Shown here in pieces: positions 46,569-56,834 of a stretch of 64,000 nt of DNA (position 1 is the stretch's first letter; every line of letters begins with the position of its first letter). The DNA is from Hallerella succinigenes (GTDB lineage: Bacteria > Fibrobacterota > Fibrobacteria > Fibrobacterales > Fibrobacteraceae). The notes below the pieces were generated by a model, which saw only the letters and a program-made list of their open reading frames with translations, was not told the DNA's origin and searched no databases. The stretch is taken from NCBI RefSeq assembly GCF_002797675.1, contig NZ_PGEX01000001.1, positions 1,178,001-1,242,000 of the forward strand. Direction: 5' to 3'. The translations under genes were made by a program, and so were the position numbers.

Positions 46569-47507
46569 ATGCCTCTCGTTTCCGTCATAGTCCCTAACTA
46601 CAATCACGCGCCTTATCTTCGGCAGCGTCTTGATTCCATATTCAATCAAACTTTCCAAGATTTTGAAGTCATCATTCTTGACGATTGCAGTACGGATAAC
46701 AGCAAAGAAATCATTGAAGAATATCGCAATCGTCCACAAGTAAGTCACGTCGTTTACAACGAAACAAATAGCGGTTCGCCATTCAAACAATGGGCTAAGG
46801 GATTTGACTTAGCCCAAGGCGAATACATCTGGATTGCTGAAAGCGACGATTGGGCAGAATTGAATTTTTTGGAAGAAACTGTACAAAGAATAAAAAAAAA
46901 TGACGTCAATCTTGTTTTTACAAATTCCTTTATAGTCACGCCAGAAAAACAGACAATAGACATAAACATTCAAGAGGACAGAGTTTTTAATGGCAAATGG
47001 CTTCTTCGTAAAAAAATGATATTTCAAAATTTCATTTTAAATGCAAGCGCTGTTTTGTTCAAAAAAGAAACACTCAAATTCATACCCAAAACATATCAAT
47101 CCTTTAAATCCAGCGGAGACTGGTTATTTTGGATAGAATTTTGCCTAATGGGCAATATTTTTTATTGTGCAAAATGTCTCAACTATAATAACCGACATGG
47201 AGCGAACACGACTGCACAATGGGGCAAAGCAATGTCCTCAGGGCAAGCGGCCATTGAAGATTGTGCTATTTATCATTATTTAAAAATCAACGATAGCGTT
47301 CCTTTTTTTCATCAGCATACAATCCCATTAAGTCATATCGAATGGGCTGACGCAAATAAATCTAGATTTGACTCTGCAAATTGCTATAAATCCGTGCGAG
47401 ACCATTGGAGAAAAGAATTGTTTTCCATAAATTATTCTTTAATCGTTCGAGCTGCAGGAGTACAACTTTATAAGTTACTCAAGTTTCTGCAAATTATAAG
47501 GAACTAA
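46569..47507 (+). CDS. Family 2 glycosyltransferase
   Basis: 312 residues of a GT-A enzyme: VSVIVPNYNHAPYLRQRLD, VIILDDCSTDN and ESDDWAE. Its 5' end is the right copy of the 58-bp repeat. It converges with the GT4 pair on the minus strand with a 4-bp overlap. The donor sugar is unknown. Confidence 0.85.
   Translation: MPLVSVIVPNYNHAPYLRQRLDSIFNQTFQDFEVIILDDCSTDNSKEIIEEYRNRPQVSHVVYNETNSGSPFKQWAKGFDLAQGEYIWIAESDDWAELNFLEETVQRIKKNDVNLVFTNSFIVTPEKQTIDINIQEDRVFNGKWLLRKKMIFQNFILNASAVLFKKETLKFIPKTYQSFKSSGDWLFWIEFCLMGNIFYCAKCLNYNNRHGANTTAQWGKAMSSGQAAIEDCAIYHYLKINDSVPFFHQHTIPLSHIEWADANKSRFDSANCYKSVRDHWRKELFSINYSLIVRAAGVQLYKLLKFLQIIRN
46584..46641. repeat. Right 58-bp direct repeat, within GT2
   Basis: Matches 44944-45001 with two mismatches. 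The repeat spacing is 1640 bp. Confidence 0.85.
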
Positions 47508-48790
47508 ATATTCCTTTTCATTATTTCGACCATCTTATCAACTGTTTTTTTCCAAGAAAACATCTTTGCTCGTTCCAGGCCCTTACGACTATTTTCTTTC
47601 CGCAGTTCTTTATTGAAGTAGTATTTTTCATATGCTTCAATATGTTGTTCATCGCTATCCCAATCAATCATGATGCTGGCATCACCAACAACCTCGGGCA
47701 GGGAAGAATTGTTGCTTGTGATTACGGGGCAACCACATTGCATTGCTTCTAATGGGGGTAAGCCAAATCCTTCATATTGACTTGTATAGACAAACCATTC
47801 CGCATTGCTATAAAGAGCAGGCAGGTCTTCATCATCTATATAGCCAGCCTGAACAACATATTTCGAATCCCAGGCGACCCCGTTTTTCTGCAATTCTTTT
47901 ATGAATGAATCCCAATGACCACCACCCATAACCCACACTAAATCCTCTATATGATTTTTTTGAACAAAAGTCATGAAGCAGCGAACCGCTCGCACCAAAT
48001 TTTTTCGAGGTTCAAGAGTGCAAAGAGAAAAAACATACCTTTTTTTAAAAGGGATTTGATACTTTTCTCTAATATGTTTAAGAATTTCACAGTCTGAGAT
48101 TTGTTTAAAATTATTATTTGCAGCCAAATACAATACACTAGATCGAGATTCTGTCAAATACGGAAATATTGTTTCCATATCTTTTTTTGTATGATTAGAG
48201 ATATAAAAAATTTTGTCCGTTCGTTTGACGGAAGAAATTATATCCCTAAGAAAATTCGCCCATTCTGTAGATGTGTAACAGTTTAGATTAACAAAAGGAA
48301 TTGCATCATAAAAAATTATATAGTTCCTCAATCCAGTGTTTTGCCTCACAAATGGAGGTACCTTATATACTGGAGAGAAAAATACCTCGGCGTTTTTGAC
48401 ATTTTCATTATTTGATCGAATCTTAATTACTTTTCTAAAAAAACCTTGAACTCCTATAATCCCTGCCGCAGAAATTTTTTTTAGTAAAAAATTTCTAGGA
48501 TACTTTTCATAAACCAACCAAAATTTATTTAAAATTTTCGCAAGGCTATTGAAAAAAACATTCGACTGATTGTGCACAAAAGGTACATTTTGATAAATCT
48601 CTTTTTTTAAACGCAGTTCTTCAGAATACTTTTCTGGAGACACATAAAGACATACATCCACATCCGAACGTTTCAGCAATTCTCTTAATATATTTGAAGC
48701 TACAAAAAAAATTCCACTCCTAGAATCATTTTTTCGAAATCCATTTGTTAAAACAGTAGCATCAAAAATCATTTTTAACGATTGCTTCAT
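47504..48790 (-). CDS. Family 4 glycosyltransferase (copy 1)
   Basis: 428 residues with a GT-B fold. The C-terminal donor domain shows [40 protein letters not shown] and [19 protein letters not shown], all typical of GT4. The paralogue at 48802 shares the same motifs, so they arose by tandem duplication. Minus-strand operon with the other GT4 and two GT32 genes. Confidence 0.85.
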   Translation of the reverse strand: MKQSLKMIFDATVLTNGFRKNDSRSGIFFVASNILRELLKRSDVDVCLYVSPEKYSEELRLKKEIYQNVPFVHNQSNVFFNSLAKILNKFWLVYEKYPRNFLLKKISAAGIIGVQGFFRKVIKIRSNNENVKNAEVFFSPVYKVPPFVRQNTGLRNYIIFYDAIPFVNLNCYTSTEWANFLRDIISSVKRTDKIFYISNHTKKDMETIFPYLTESRSSVLYLAANNNFKQISDCEILKHIREKYQIPFKKRYVFSLCTLEPRKNLVRAVRCFMTFVQKNHIEDLVWVMGGGHWDSFIKELQKNGVAWDSKYVVQAGYIDDEDLPALYSNAEWFVYTSQYEGFGLPPLEAMQCGCPVITSNNSSLPEVVGDASIMIDWDSDEQHIEAYEKYYFNKELRKENSRKGLERAKMFSWKKTVDKMVEIMKRNI

Positions 48791-48801
48791 ATTGATCCTT
48801 T

Positions 48802-50091
48802 TTACAACAAGCCTTCTCGTGAATTTATAGACAAAATTATCGAATCAACAGTTCTCTTCCACGAAAACCATTTGGCTCGTTCAAGTCCTTTCTGCCCATT
48901 TTCTTTTCTTAATGATTCATTAAAGTAATATTGCTCGTATGCAACCATATGCTGTTCATCGTTATCCCAATCGATCATTATACCTGCATCACCTACAACT
49001 TCAGGCAACGATGAATTATTGCTGACAATCACCGGGCACCCACATTTCATAGCTTCTAACGGAGACAATCCAAATCCTTCGTATTGACTTGTGTAAACGA
49101 ACCATTCCGCATTACTATACAAAACAGGAAGTTCTTCGTCCGCAACATAACCAATCCACTTGACATACTTCGAATACAAAGATTTCACTTCTTCATCTTC
49201 GACCAACTTTTTTTCAAAGTCATGCCAAGAAGGTCCCCCCAAAACAAAAATCATATCAGTGATCGAATTCTTTTCAGAAAATTTGATAAAAGATCTTATT
49301 GCCCTTATAAGATTTTTTCTAGGTTCAAGCGTACACAAACTAAAAACAAATTTTTTGTCAGAAGGAATTCCATACTTTGCTTTAACCGACGCAATTAGCA
49401 TTTGATCTAGCTTAGGGCAAAACGACTCTTTAGCCCCTAAATAGACTGTTTGGAAATGATCGGGGGCAATATTAGGAAAAATGTTACAAAAATCTCTTTT
49501 CGTCGAATTAGAAACGGTGAAGTAGAAAACATCTTTATTTAAAAAATAACAAACCCATTTATTATTTAACTGATTCTTATATTCGTGTAACTTAAATGGA
49601 ATCGCATCATGTAAAACGACAAACCTTCTAATTTCATTTTTCCGCAAATGTTTTGAGGAGTCTGCAGTTGGAGAAAAATAAACGATATTTTTTAATTCTC
49701 TCAGCTCTTCCGGCCAAGCAAATAAAAATCTCGAATAAATTTTTTCGTAACCATTATCAATGATCAGCTCAAGTAGAGAAAACATTTTCCTGATCAATGC
49801 CATTGAAAAAATTTTTTTCTTTATCAATCTAATATGAAAGAGAATAGAAAAAACCTGATTGGAAAGCCAACTCCCCTTATCTAAAATTTTGCAGTTTCGA
49901 GACGCAATTTTTTTTAATCCAGCTAATTTCGACGGACACGCGGTGAGATAAACGTTCACATCATTTTTCAGTGTCATCTCATTTAAAATGTTTTTTGCAA
50001 CAAAATAAATTCCTGTTCGAGAGCTAGAATCGACAGATCCATCCACAAGAATTGTCGCATCAAACAAGATGTTTAATTTTTCTTTTGCCAT
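48802..50091 (-). CDS. Family 4 glycosyltransferase (copy 2)
   Basis: 429 residues, paralogue of the neighbour. The donor domain shows [20 protein letters not shown] and [23 protein letters not shown] 50091 is chosen because AGGTGA lies 8 bp upstream; GTG 50103 would overlap the GT32 stop. The N-terminal halves of the two paralogues differ more, as expected for different acceptors. Confidence 0.83.
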   Translation of the reverse strand: MAKEKLNILFDATILVDGSVDSSSRTGIYFVAKNILNEMTLKNDVNVYLTACPSKLAGLKKIASRNCKILDKGSWLSNQVFSILFHIRLIKKKIFSMALIRKMFSLLELIIDNGYEKIYSRFLFAWPEELRELKNIVYFSPTADSSKHLRKNEIRRFVVLHDAIPFKLHEYKNQLNNKWVCYFLNKDVFYFTVSNSTKRDFCNIFPNIAPDHFQTVYLGAKESFCPKLDQMLIASVKAKYGIPSDKKFVFSLCTLEPRKNLIRAIRSFIKFSEKNSITDMIFVLGGPSWHDFEKKLVEDEEVKSLYSKYVKWIGYVADEELPVLYSNAEWFVYTSQYEGFGLSPLEAMKCGCPVIVSNNSSLPEVVGDAGIMIDWDNDEQHMVAYEQYYFNESLRKENGQKGLERAKWFSWKRTVDSIILSINSREGLL

Positions 50092-50099
50092 CTCACCTA

Positions 50100-50813
50100 T
50101 CACCTATTAAACAATTTCTTCTTCAGCGAAAACAGACTCGCCGCAACAAGCCCCACAAAAGCACCATACTTTTTAGAAAATTCCACTCGAATTCTAAAGT
50201 ACTCACGCTGATAATCATTGAACCAGTTTCCATCAAAATGATGAATACAATAAGTCTTTGACGTGATTCGAAGTTTCCCCGTCCGATTATCTTTGGGAGA
50301 AAAATATTCCGCCGGCAACACTTTAACACCGTGAAAAATCATCAACGCATTTTTTATAACAACCGGTATCGCAATCGATGGATTATTTAAGTCCGATACA
50401 TTGAATCTTCGGTTTTCATACCAATCCAAAGATTTTTTTACCCACGCTAGATTCGGTTCTGCACCCATCACTGCAGCTTCTATCACATTCTTATGAGATT
50501 CCCGTCCAAGAAAACTATCTTGAGCAAGAATATCATCAAAAGACTTTAGGACTTCTACATCGCAATCCAAATAAATGCCGCCATAGTTGTAAAGAGCAAA
50601 CAACCGTACATAATCTGCAGCAAAGGCCCATTTTCTTTCTGCTAATGCAGATTCTACCCACGGGCACAAACATTCTTGAATTTTTTTTCGATCCCATAAC
50701 ACAAAGTTATAGTCCAGCAAATGATTCCGCCAAGACTTCATGCATTTTTGCACAAGTTCCGGATAAGGCTCCCCGCTCAACCAGCAATAATGTATCACTT
50801 TTGGGATTGCCAT
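50100..50813 (-). CDS. GT32-type capsular polysaccharide glycosyltransferase (copy 1)
   Basis: 237 residues with IPKVIHYCWLSGEPYPE at the start and the DxD site in YGGIYLDCDVEVLKSFDDIL, typical of GT32/OCH1-like enzymes. ATG 50813 is preceded by AGGTG. It resembles the gene at 50795 over its whole length. Confidence 0.85.
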   Translation of the reverse strand: MAIPKVIHYCWLSGEPYPELVQKCMKSWRNHLLDYNFVLWDRKKIQECLCPWVESALAERKWAFAADYVRLFALYNYGGIYLDCDVEVLKSFDDILAQDSFLGRESHKNVIEAAVMGAEPNLAWVKKSLDWYENRRFNVSDLNNPSIAIPVVIKNALMIFHGVKVLPAEYFSPKDNRTGKLRITSKTYCIHHFDGNWFNDYQREYFRIRVEFSKKYGAFVGLVAASLFSLKKKLFNR

Positions 50814-51607
50814 TTTTTCACCTGGAATAAAGAAAGCCCTTTTTGTTTGCAACGGGACAATGTGTCCTGAAAACTATTATACTTCAAATTCACAAACACC
50901 GCATAAATCGTAGAAAGCAACGTTCCCACATTTTCACCAAACAATTTGCAAAATTTAATTCGAGCATTTACATGCTTCCGCTGTGCCATAGAATACCACG
51001 AGCCATTAAAATGATGCACAGAATATGTTTCCGCAGTAGCTTCCACAATCTGCGTTCTTGTATTCTTGGGCGAAAAATAATGCATCGGAAGTAAATCTCG
51101 CAAAGCGCCTTCTTGATTTAAGACACTTGCCATGATATGCGGAAGAACGGTCGTATCAAAAGCGCCGTTCGCCATAATAAAATTTTTACCTGCGTAATAA
51201 TCTAAGCATTTTTTTATTAAGGGATGATGAATTTCTGCGCCAAAAGTCGCAGCCTCGATGATATGACTAGAATCAATCCTATCCGGCGTATGCTCCTTCC
51301 CAAAAAAGTATGGTCTATCCAGTAAATCATCGAATGATTTCAAAACTTCCACATCGCTGTCTAAATAAATTCCGCCATGATTATAAAGTGCATAAAGACG
51401 GATGTAGTCTGCCGCAAAAGCCCATTTCTTTACAGAACAAGCCTGCTCCACCCAAGGCACAGAATGCACATCAAAATGATTCATATCCCACAGTATTAAT
51501 TCATAATCCGGAAGTTTTTCTTTCCAGCTCTGAATACAACGCTGAACCAATTCCGGATACGGATCATTGCTTAGCCAACAGTAGTGTACAATCTTAGGGA
51601 TAGACAT
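50795..51607 (-). CDS. GT32-type capsular polysaccharide glycosyltransferase (copy 2)
   Basis: 270 residues with IPKIVHYCWLSNDPYPE and HGGIYLDSDVEVLKSFDDLL. It overlaps the start of copy 1 by about 19 bp and leads the minus-strand operon. A longer frame to 51727 runs into the divergent promoter, so ATG 51607 is preferred. Confidence 0.85.
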   Translation of the reverse strand: MSIPKIVHYCWLSNDPYPELVQRCIQSWKEKLPDYELILWDMNHFDVHSVPWVEQACSVKKWAFAADYIRLYALYNHGGIYLDSDVEVLKSFDDLLDRPYFFGKEHTPDRIDSSHIIEAATFGAEIHHPLIKKCLDYYAGKNFIMANGAFDTTVLPHIMASVLNQEGALRDLLPMHYFSPKNTRTQIVEATAETYSVHHFNGSWYSMAQRKHVNARIKFCKLFGENVGTLLSTIYAVFVNLKYNSFQDTLSRCKQKGLSLFQVKKWQSQK

Positions 51608-51632
51608 ATCGATAAAAATATATATTTCTCCC

Positions 51633-53330
51633 ATGCCTATTAAAAAAGCTTTGGCATTTTCTGCCATCATCAACCTCTTCTTCCTAGTTCTTTGCCTTAT
51701 CTTTGGGGATCTCAAGTTCGGAGCCATCGACGACTATTTTATGGCAACCAGGCTTACAGGCGCATTCGGTACCGAATACAACCCGCACCTGATTTTTGTC
51801 AACGCCATTTACGGATATGCGCTTTTGCCTCTTTATCACCTTTTCCCTAAAATCGGGTGGTACTACATCGGCGAAATGACAGCCGTCTTTATCTCGTTCT
51901 TTACCATTGGCTATGTCCTTTTGCGCAAAATGGGAGCAAACTGGGGAACGCTTTTAGCCACGCTATTTACAGCCCTCTTCGCCAGCGACTTTTACCTGGT
52001 CGTACAGTTCACGCAATGCGCTTCCATTTTAAGCGCAGCAGGCATGCTTTTATTCGCCTACGAAATTTGCGAAGTCAGCAAAAAAGAAAACGCTTCCAAA
52101 TTCACAAAAGCATTCCCTTTCACGATAGCATTGTTCCTTATGCTCTGGGGATCTATGATGCGTTGGCAAGCGTTCCTGATGGGCATGCCTTTTTTTTGCC
52201 TCAGCCTTTTGTTCATGCTGAAGGAATGCTGGAATGCAAAATGGCTCACCATCACTTGCCTTGCCATTTTATTCGCCAGTACTTTTTCCATGCACGCTTT
52301 TGACAGGCATATTTATGAAGCCCCGGAATACAAGGAATTTAACGAATTTCAAGGTCCACGAGTCGCATTTGGTGACAAAAATAATTACAATCAAAACGCA
52401 GTATACGAAGATCTCGAAGAACGCGGTTTAAGCGGTAAAGATTACCACATGCTCACCACTTGGACCTTCTATGATACCGAAGCATTCTCCGCAGACAGCC
52501 TCAGACCTTATTCTGCAACAATTCAACCCTACAAAGATCAAATCCAACATTCACAAATACCTCGCAATTTAGTCAGCGCTTTATCCCATTCTCTGCAAGC
52601 GCCTCTATTTTGGACATGGTTTATTTTCTGCCTAGTTCTCTATTTTACCAATCGATCCAAATTTATTTATCTCGTCGCTAGTTTAACTTTAATTCTTAGT
52701 CTAATAGCTTACTTACAATTCGCCGGACGTTTGGTCTACCGAGTCGAAAATGGATTTTGGCTCTACGCAGCCGTCCTCGCCATTCCTTTAGCAAGAGATT
52801 TAAAATTGAAGCTGTCTCCAAAAATCACAGTCATTGCACTCACATGCATTGCGATCATAAATGTTTATCTCTATGCAACAGAAGGAGAAATGGTTCGTGA
52901 CCCCAACTCCGGCAATTTACGCACGCTTGCTGTAGACGACTCTACGAACTACTCGCAAGTTTTTGAATTCATGAATAAGAATTCAGATAAAATGTTTTTG
53001 CTCAGCATGAAATCTTTTATGCGCTTCAGCCATCACAAAAATCCGCCCTATTTAGCAGAGCCTATCGGTAGCTACCGTAATTCAGTTTCTTTTGGATATT
53101 GGACTCCTTATTTACCGGAAGTTAAAGAAGCACTAAAAGATTATGGAATAGTCAATCCAATCAAAGATGTTGTCAAAGAAAACGTCATCGTTCTAGACAA
53201 TTCTACTTTAAGCGACTACCTACAACATCACTATTACGACAGCGTCGCTGTAGATACCTTAAAAACATTTGGAGAAATGACTTTCTCTAAATATCGGTTG
53301 GTTTCTAACGTCGCAAGCACTCAACATTAA
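51633..53330 (+). CDS. Multi-pass membrane protein, GT-C-like
   Basis: 565 residues with about ten membrane helices over residues 10-410 and a soluble C-terminal domain. An Asp-Asp pair (GAIDDYFMATRL) in the first outer loop resembles the acidic site of GT-C enzymes that use lipid-linked sugars. It is divergent from the GT32 operon by 25 bp. It ends 10 bp before the first pilin cassette and marks the edge of the glycan locus. The family is not certain. Confidence 0.6.
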   Translation: MPIKKALAFSAIINLFFLVLCLIFGDLKFGAIDDYFMATRLTGAFGTEYNPHLIFVNAIYGYALLPLYHLFPKIGWYYIGEMTAVFISFFTIGYVLLRKMGANWGTLLATLFTALFASDFYLVVQFTQCASILSAAGMLLFAYEICEVSKKENASKFTKAFPFTIALFLMLWGSMMRWQAFLMGMPFFCLSLLFMLKECWNAKWLTITCLAILFASTFSMHAFDRHIYEAPEYKEFNEFQGPRVAFGDKNNYNQNAVYEDLEERGLSGKDYHMLTTWTFYDTEAFSADSLRPYSATIQPYKDQIQHSQIPRNLVSALSHSLQAPLFWTWFIFCLVLYFTNRSKFIYLVASLTLILSLIAYLQFAGRLVYRVENGFWLYAAVLAIPLARDLKLKLSPKITVIALTCIAIINVYLYATEGEMVRDPNSGNLRTLAVDDSTNYSQVFEFMNKNSDKMFLLSMKSFMRFSHHKNPPYLAEPIGSYRNSVSFGYWTPYLPEVKEALKDYGIVNPIKDVVKENVIVLDNSTLSDYLQHHYYDSVAVDTLKTFGEMTFSKYRLVSNVASTQH

Positions 53331-53340
53331 TGCAAGAACC

Positions 53341-53709
53341 TACGTGAAGTTGCAACAGGCTTATGTTTCTGAAGCAGTAGCTATTGGAACTTGGTCTGTT
53401 ATTGGTTATAAGGGCCCTGGCGACAATACGAACGCTACTGGTGCTACCGGTGGTGCATCGTCTAAAACGAATAATTTCAGCTACAAGGATACAACCGGAT
53501 ATGCCAACAACACTGCAGCTTTGGATGCAACGGGAAAGGTCGGTTTTACTGCCCACAACGAAGCTAAATTGAACGATTGTACTCAGGGCGACCATTGGAC
53601 CATTACGGTTAAATCAGGATCAGCTGCTGGTGAGGCAACCTTCATTCCGAGTACTCTTAATCAAGACTGCTTACAGCTCACTCCGAACTGGAATCAGATC
53701 GGCAAGTAA
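53341..53709 (+). pseudogene. Pilin C-terminal cassette 1 (no N-terminus)
   Basis: 123 codons from the TACGTGAAGTTGCA core. The protein begins YVKLQQAYVSEAVAIGTW and ends LTPNWNQIGK. Cysteines lie in KLNDC and NQDC, matching the D-region disulfide of type IV pilins. It lacks the signal peptide and hydrophobic N-terminal helix, and no ribosome binding site precedes the GTG codon. It is most like cassette 4. It converges with cassette 2 across a shared terminator. It is read as a silent segment, not a free gene. Confidence 0.75.
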
Positions 53710-53730
53710 TAGCTAGCAGAGTTTAGGATA

Positions 53731-53761
53731 AAAAAGAGCTCTCTTTGGAGAGCTCTTTTTT
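53731..53761. terminator. Bidirectional terminator between cassettes 1 and 2
   Basis: AAAGAGCTCTC pairs with GAGAGCTCTTT across TTTG, with A and T runs on either side. It serves both strands. Confidence 0.75.
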
Positions 53762-53780
53762 ATTGTGTTTTATTAGGCGA

Positions 53781-54155
53781 TTACTTGCCGATTTTGTCGA
53801 AAGTCGGAGTAAGGGCTACGCAGCCTGGACTATTAGCAGAGGCATTAAAAGTGACATCCGCTTGTGAGCCGGTATTCACAGAAACCTTAACAATCCAATG
53901 CGAATTTGTGGTCGCGTTAGTTGCTTTTGCCTGTGTCATGACGGTTCCCGCAACGCATTCGTTGAGAGTCACCTTATTATCAGCGGCCCAGCCAACAACA
54001 TTTTGAGCGTTCTGAGATGCACTTCCAGAATGAGCGATTGCAGCACCATAGTAGAAGTTGGTCGTTTCGCCGCCATTCGGAGCGATGTAGCCAATCATAT
54101 CCCAACCACCAATCTGGTTGTTTTCGCTGAAGTAAGCCTGCTGCAACTTCACGTA
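53781..54155 (-). pseudogene. Pilin C-terminal cassette 2 (no N-terminus)
   Basis: 125 codons, minus strand, from the TACGTGAAGTTGCA core at 54155 to TAA. The protein begins YVKLQQAYFSENNQIGGW and ends LTPTFDKIGK, with cysteines in TLNEC and PGC. It is most like cassette 5 (both have PNxGxTTNFYYG). It lacks the pilin N-terminal helix. Upstream, on the other strand, the AbiE module starts about 100 bp away. Confidence 0.75.
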
Positions 54156-54254
54156 GGTTGCGTTCGATTTCGTCTTGTTTTTGTTGAAACAACAATCGCA
54201 TGTCGCATTTTCATATTGCTATATAATATAAATTTTATTATATTTTGTAGCAGT

Positions 54255-54860
54255 ATGATAAAGATGCTGGAAAATGCCCAAAAGCTGCTTGAATTTGCCC
54301 CAAAAGTTGGCGGAGTTTTTTCTCTTTCTGAGTTAAGTTCGCTTTTTGATATGGCGAGCCAACAAATGCTTTGGATTAAGATTAGGCAATTTGAAGATGC
54401 CGGTTTACTAAAACGTTATTCACGCGGCATCTATGTCACACAAAATTTTGACCGCATGATTCTTTCGGCGAAGGTCAGAACAGAATCATACGTATCTTTC
54501 GGCTCAGCCTTGGCTTTCTACAAACTTATTGGCACGGAAAGCCCGTTTCTAGTGAGCTGCGTTGTTTATTCGAGGGCCAGTGAGTATAAGGGCGATGTGA
54601 ATCTCTCATATTCCCAAATATCAAAGAACTTGTATTTCGGGACGACCATTCTCGAGAATGGAGTGCGAATTGCAGATGCAGAAAAAGCTGTGCTTGACAC
54701 GCTCTATTTTTACCAGCACAAGAAAAGATTTTACTTTAACATTTTTCAAGACATTCATTTTTCCGCATTGTCAAAAGAAAAAGTGGATTCGTATTTGGAG
54801 CGTTACGCCAATCCAAAGTTCAAGGCATTTGTAAGGAATACAGTTTATGGAAATGTTTAA
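54255..54860 (+). CDS. AbiEi-family antitoxin-like protein
   Basis: 201 residues. The N-terminal winged helix (FSLSELSSLFDMASQQMLW) and the later ADAEKAVLDTLYF fit the AbiEi family, which represses the operon and counters AbiEii. It overlaps the AbiEii gene by 14 bp. ATG 54255 is chosen; ATG 54264 is possible. The AT-rich upstream stretch with an AATATAA/TTATATT repeat may hold its operator. Confidence 0.8.
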   Translation: MIKMLENAQKLLEFAPKVGGVFSLSELSSLFDMASQQMLWIKIRQFEDAGLLKRYSRGIYVTQNFDRMILSAKVRTESYVSFGSALAFYKLIGTESPFLVSCVVYSRASEYKGDVNLSYSQISKNLYFGTTILENGVRIADAEKAVLDTLYFYQHKKRFYFNIFQDIHFSALSKEKVDSYLERYANPKFKAFVRNTVYGNV

Positions 54861-55575
54861 AAGCACCGAAGCCCTTTTGTCGTGGATTGTCGACTTTTTT
54901 GCTCAAAAGTTTGGAAATTCCGCAATTCTTAAAGGCGGCATGTCGTTAAGGTTGATGCACAGTCCTCGATACACAAACGATGTCGACTATATCTTTGTCC
55001 CCTTCGATTCTAAAAAGGATGTAAAAGCCCTTGTCGGAGAAGCCCTTGCTCAAGTTGAAGGATTGTCATTCAATACAACAATGAACTCGAAAGCTTTGCG
55101 TATAATCATAGATTATGCGGGACAACAAGCGCAAATAGAGATTAACGTTGAAAAGAAATGCCCGTCTATACCAATGTCATCGACGTTGTTGAGCACTCCA
55201 TATGGCTATCCAGCCCGTATAATCCGTGTAATGGAGCCCGGAGCCGCGTTCGCACACAAGATCGCAGCATGGAACGAGCGAGAACTGATGCGCGATCTGT
55301 ACGATGTCTATCAGTACGAGTCGTTGTGCAAGGCTATGCCGCGAATGGATGTTTTACTCGTGCGCTTGAAGAAGGCTCGTTCGTATAGGAACGTAGTCGC
55401 GGCCAAAAATTTGGACGGACTTGTCGACAAATTGAGAATTTGCGCAGAAAACTTGACGGAAGAATCCTTTGGTGAACTCGTGCCGTTGTTGGAACCCAAT
55501 GAATTGGCCGGCTTATCTTTCAGAATTAGACCGTCAATTCTCGCGCTTTGCGACAAGATGGAAAAATTGGTTTAG
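54847..55575 (+). CDS. AbiEii/AbiGii-family nucleotidyltransferase toxin
   Basis: 242 residues. The NTase motif is ILKGGMSLRLMHSPRYTNDV followed by DYIF (GGxSL and DVDY metal site). A later KIAAWNERELMRDLYDV is the second conserved block. AbiEii toxins transfer nucleotides to tRNA or other targets and act as type IV toxin-antitoxin systems against phage. Together with the preceding gene it forms one module between pilin cassettes. Confidence 0.83.
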   Translation: MEMFKSTEALLSWIVDFFAQKFGNSAILKGGMSLRLMHSPRYTNDVDYIFVPFDSKKDVKALVGEALAQVEGLSFNTTMNSKALRIIIDYAGQQAQIEINVEKKCPSIPMSSTLLSTPYGYPARIIRVMEPGAAFAHKIAAWNERELMRDLYDVYQYESLCKAMPRMDVLLVRLKKARSYRNVVAAKNLDGLVDKLRICAENLTEESFGELVPLLEPNELAGLSFRIRPSILALCDKMEKLV

Positions 55576-55595
55576 GCCCCCTGAATCGATAGATT

Positions 55596-56741
55596 TCAAA
55601 AACTAAAAAATTTTAGGTCTCTGAAATTCATAAATCCGTTATCAGGCTTGTCCCAACCCTTTTCCCCGTCGTAAATGACTTGACGGGACTTCAAGCCCCC
55701 CTCAATTACTTTATCCAGGTAATTTAAATTCTTTACAAAATCACTATTGAATGCCGTCGCCGACTTTATCTCATATGCAGAAAGGCCTCCCTCATCAAGC
55801 AGCAGATCGATTTCGTGCTGCGACTTGTCCCTATAAAAATACGCAGGAGGTTCAAGCCCCTTGTTGTAGAAATTTTTTACAAACTCCATTATAACCAGAT
55901 TTTCAAAAAGTGCACCCCGCAAGGGTGAGTTCGACACGTCGTTTTCGCTCTTCAATCCGAGCAAATAGCAGGCTAGGCCCACATCGCAGAAATAAAGCTT
56001 TGGACTCTTGACAAGCCGTTTCCCTATATTCCTGTAGAAGGGCGGCAAAAGGTAGACTATATAGGACGTTTCAAGTACGCTCAACCATCCCTGAATCGTC
56101 TTTACGGAAACACCCACTTCCGAAGCTAGGCTACTTGCGATAAATTCACTGCCAACCCGTGTTGCGCAAAGCCTAACGAATTTTCTGAACAGGTCCATAT
56201 CCTTGATATTAATTATCTGCCGAACGTCTCGTTGTATATAGGTGCTAAAATAGCTGTCATAGACGGCGGAGACTGGGCGATTCTTGCCCCATATGGCGGG
56301 GTAAAAACCTTTATGAAGCAGTTCGTTCGTGCCGTGATTTACACCGATTTCTTTTAGGGATAGAGGCAACAACCGCAAAAAGGCTACACGCCCCGCGAGA
56401 GACTGGCTTATGTTTTCCATCATCAGCCAATTGCTGCTTCCTGAAATGACGTATCGCCTCGAATCATCTTCATCGGCAACAATTTGGAGTGCGGAAAAAA
56501 TTTCGGGCAGCCGATGGACCTCGTCGATCACAAGTCCTTTACCATACTTCCTGAGAAAACCCTTGATATCCTGTTTTACAATATCGCGACTTTCCTCATC
56601 TTCCAGATTCATGTATTCGTATCCTGGAAATACCATTTTGCAAAGGGTTGTTTTCCCAGACTGGCGAGGTCCGGTCACGGACACGATTGGAAAATTGCGG
56701 TTGTACTCTATCAATTTTTCGCGAATTTCTCTTTGAAACAT
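55596..56741 (-). CDS. AAA ATPase with DUF4143 domain (copy 1)
   Basis: About 381 residues. Walker A is VTGPRQSGKTTL, Walker B-like is LVIDEVHRLPEIF, and GSSNWLM is sensor-like. The C-terminal DUF4143 nuclease-like part (YFYRDKSQHEIDLLL) has the acidic motif of a PD-(D/E)xK fold. ATG 56741 is preferred; the upstream codons lie in the operator region. It is divergent from cassette 3. A paralogue lies at 57724. Confidence 0.83.
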   Translation of the reverse strand: MFQREIREKLIEYNRNFPIVSVTGPRQSGKTTLCKMVFPGYEYMNLEDEESRDIVKQDIKGFLRKYGKGLVIDEVHRLPEIFSALQIVADEDDSRRYVISGSSNWLMMENISQSLAGRVAFLRLLPLSLKEIGVNHGTNELLHKGFYPAIWGKNRPVSAVYDSYFSTYIQRDVRQIINIKDMDLFRKFVRLCATRVGSEFIASSLASEVGVSVKTIQGWLSVLETSYIVYLLPPFYRNIGKRLVKSPKLYFCDVGLACYLLGLKSENDVSNSPLRGALFENLVIMEFVKNFYNKGLEPPAYFYRDKSQHEIDLLLDEGGLSAYEIKSATAFNSDFVKNLNYLDKVIEGGLKSRQVIYDGEKGWDKPDNGFMNFRDLKFFSF

Positions 56742-56768
56742 ATATTTTTTTGTCCAGATTTTAAGTTG

Positions 56769-56806
56769 AACTTCAAATTTGTCCAAAATATAGAAAATTT
56801 GAAGTT
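56769..56806. promoter_or_regulatory. 38-bp inverted repeat upstream of DUF4143 ATPase 1
   Basis: Perfect 12-bp arms AACTTCAAATTT and AAATTTGAAGTT are separated by 14 bp. It lies 27 bp before the ATPase start and about 30 bp before cassette 3. It is likely an operator. The same total span is found before ATPase 2. Confidence 0.65.
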
Positions 56807-56834
56807 TTTGACATTATGTCATCCGGACTCATCC

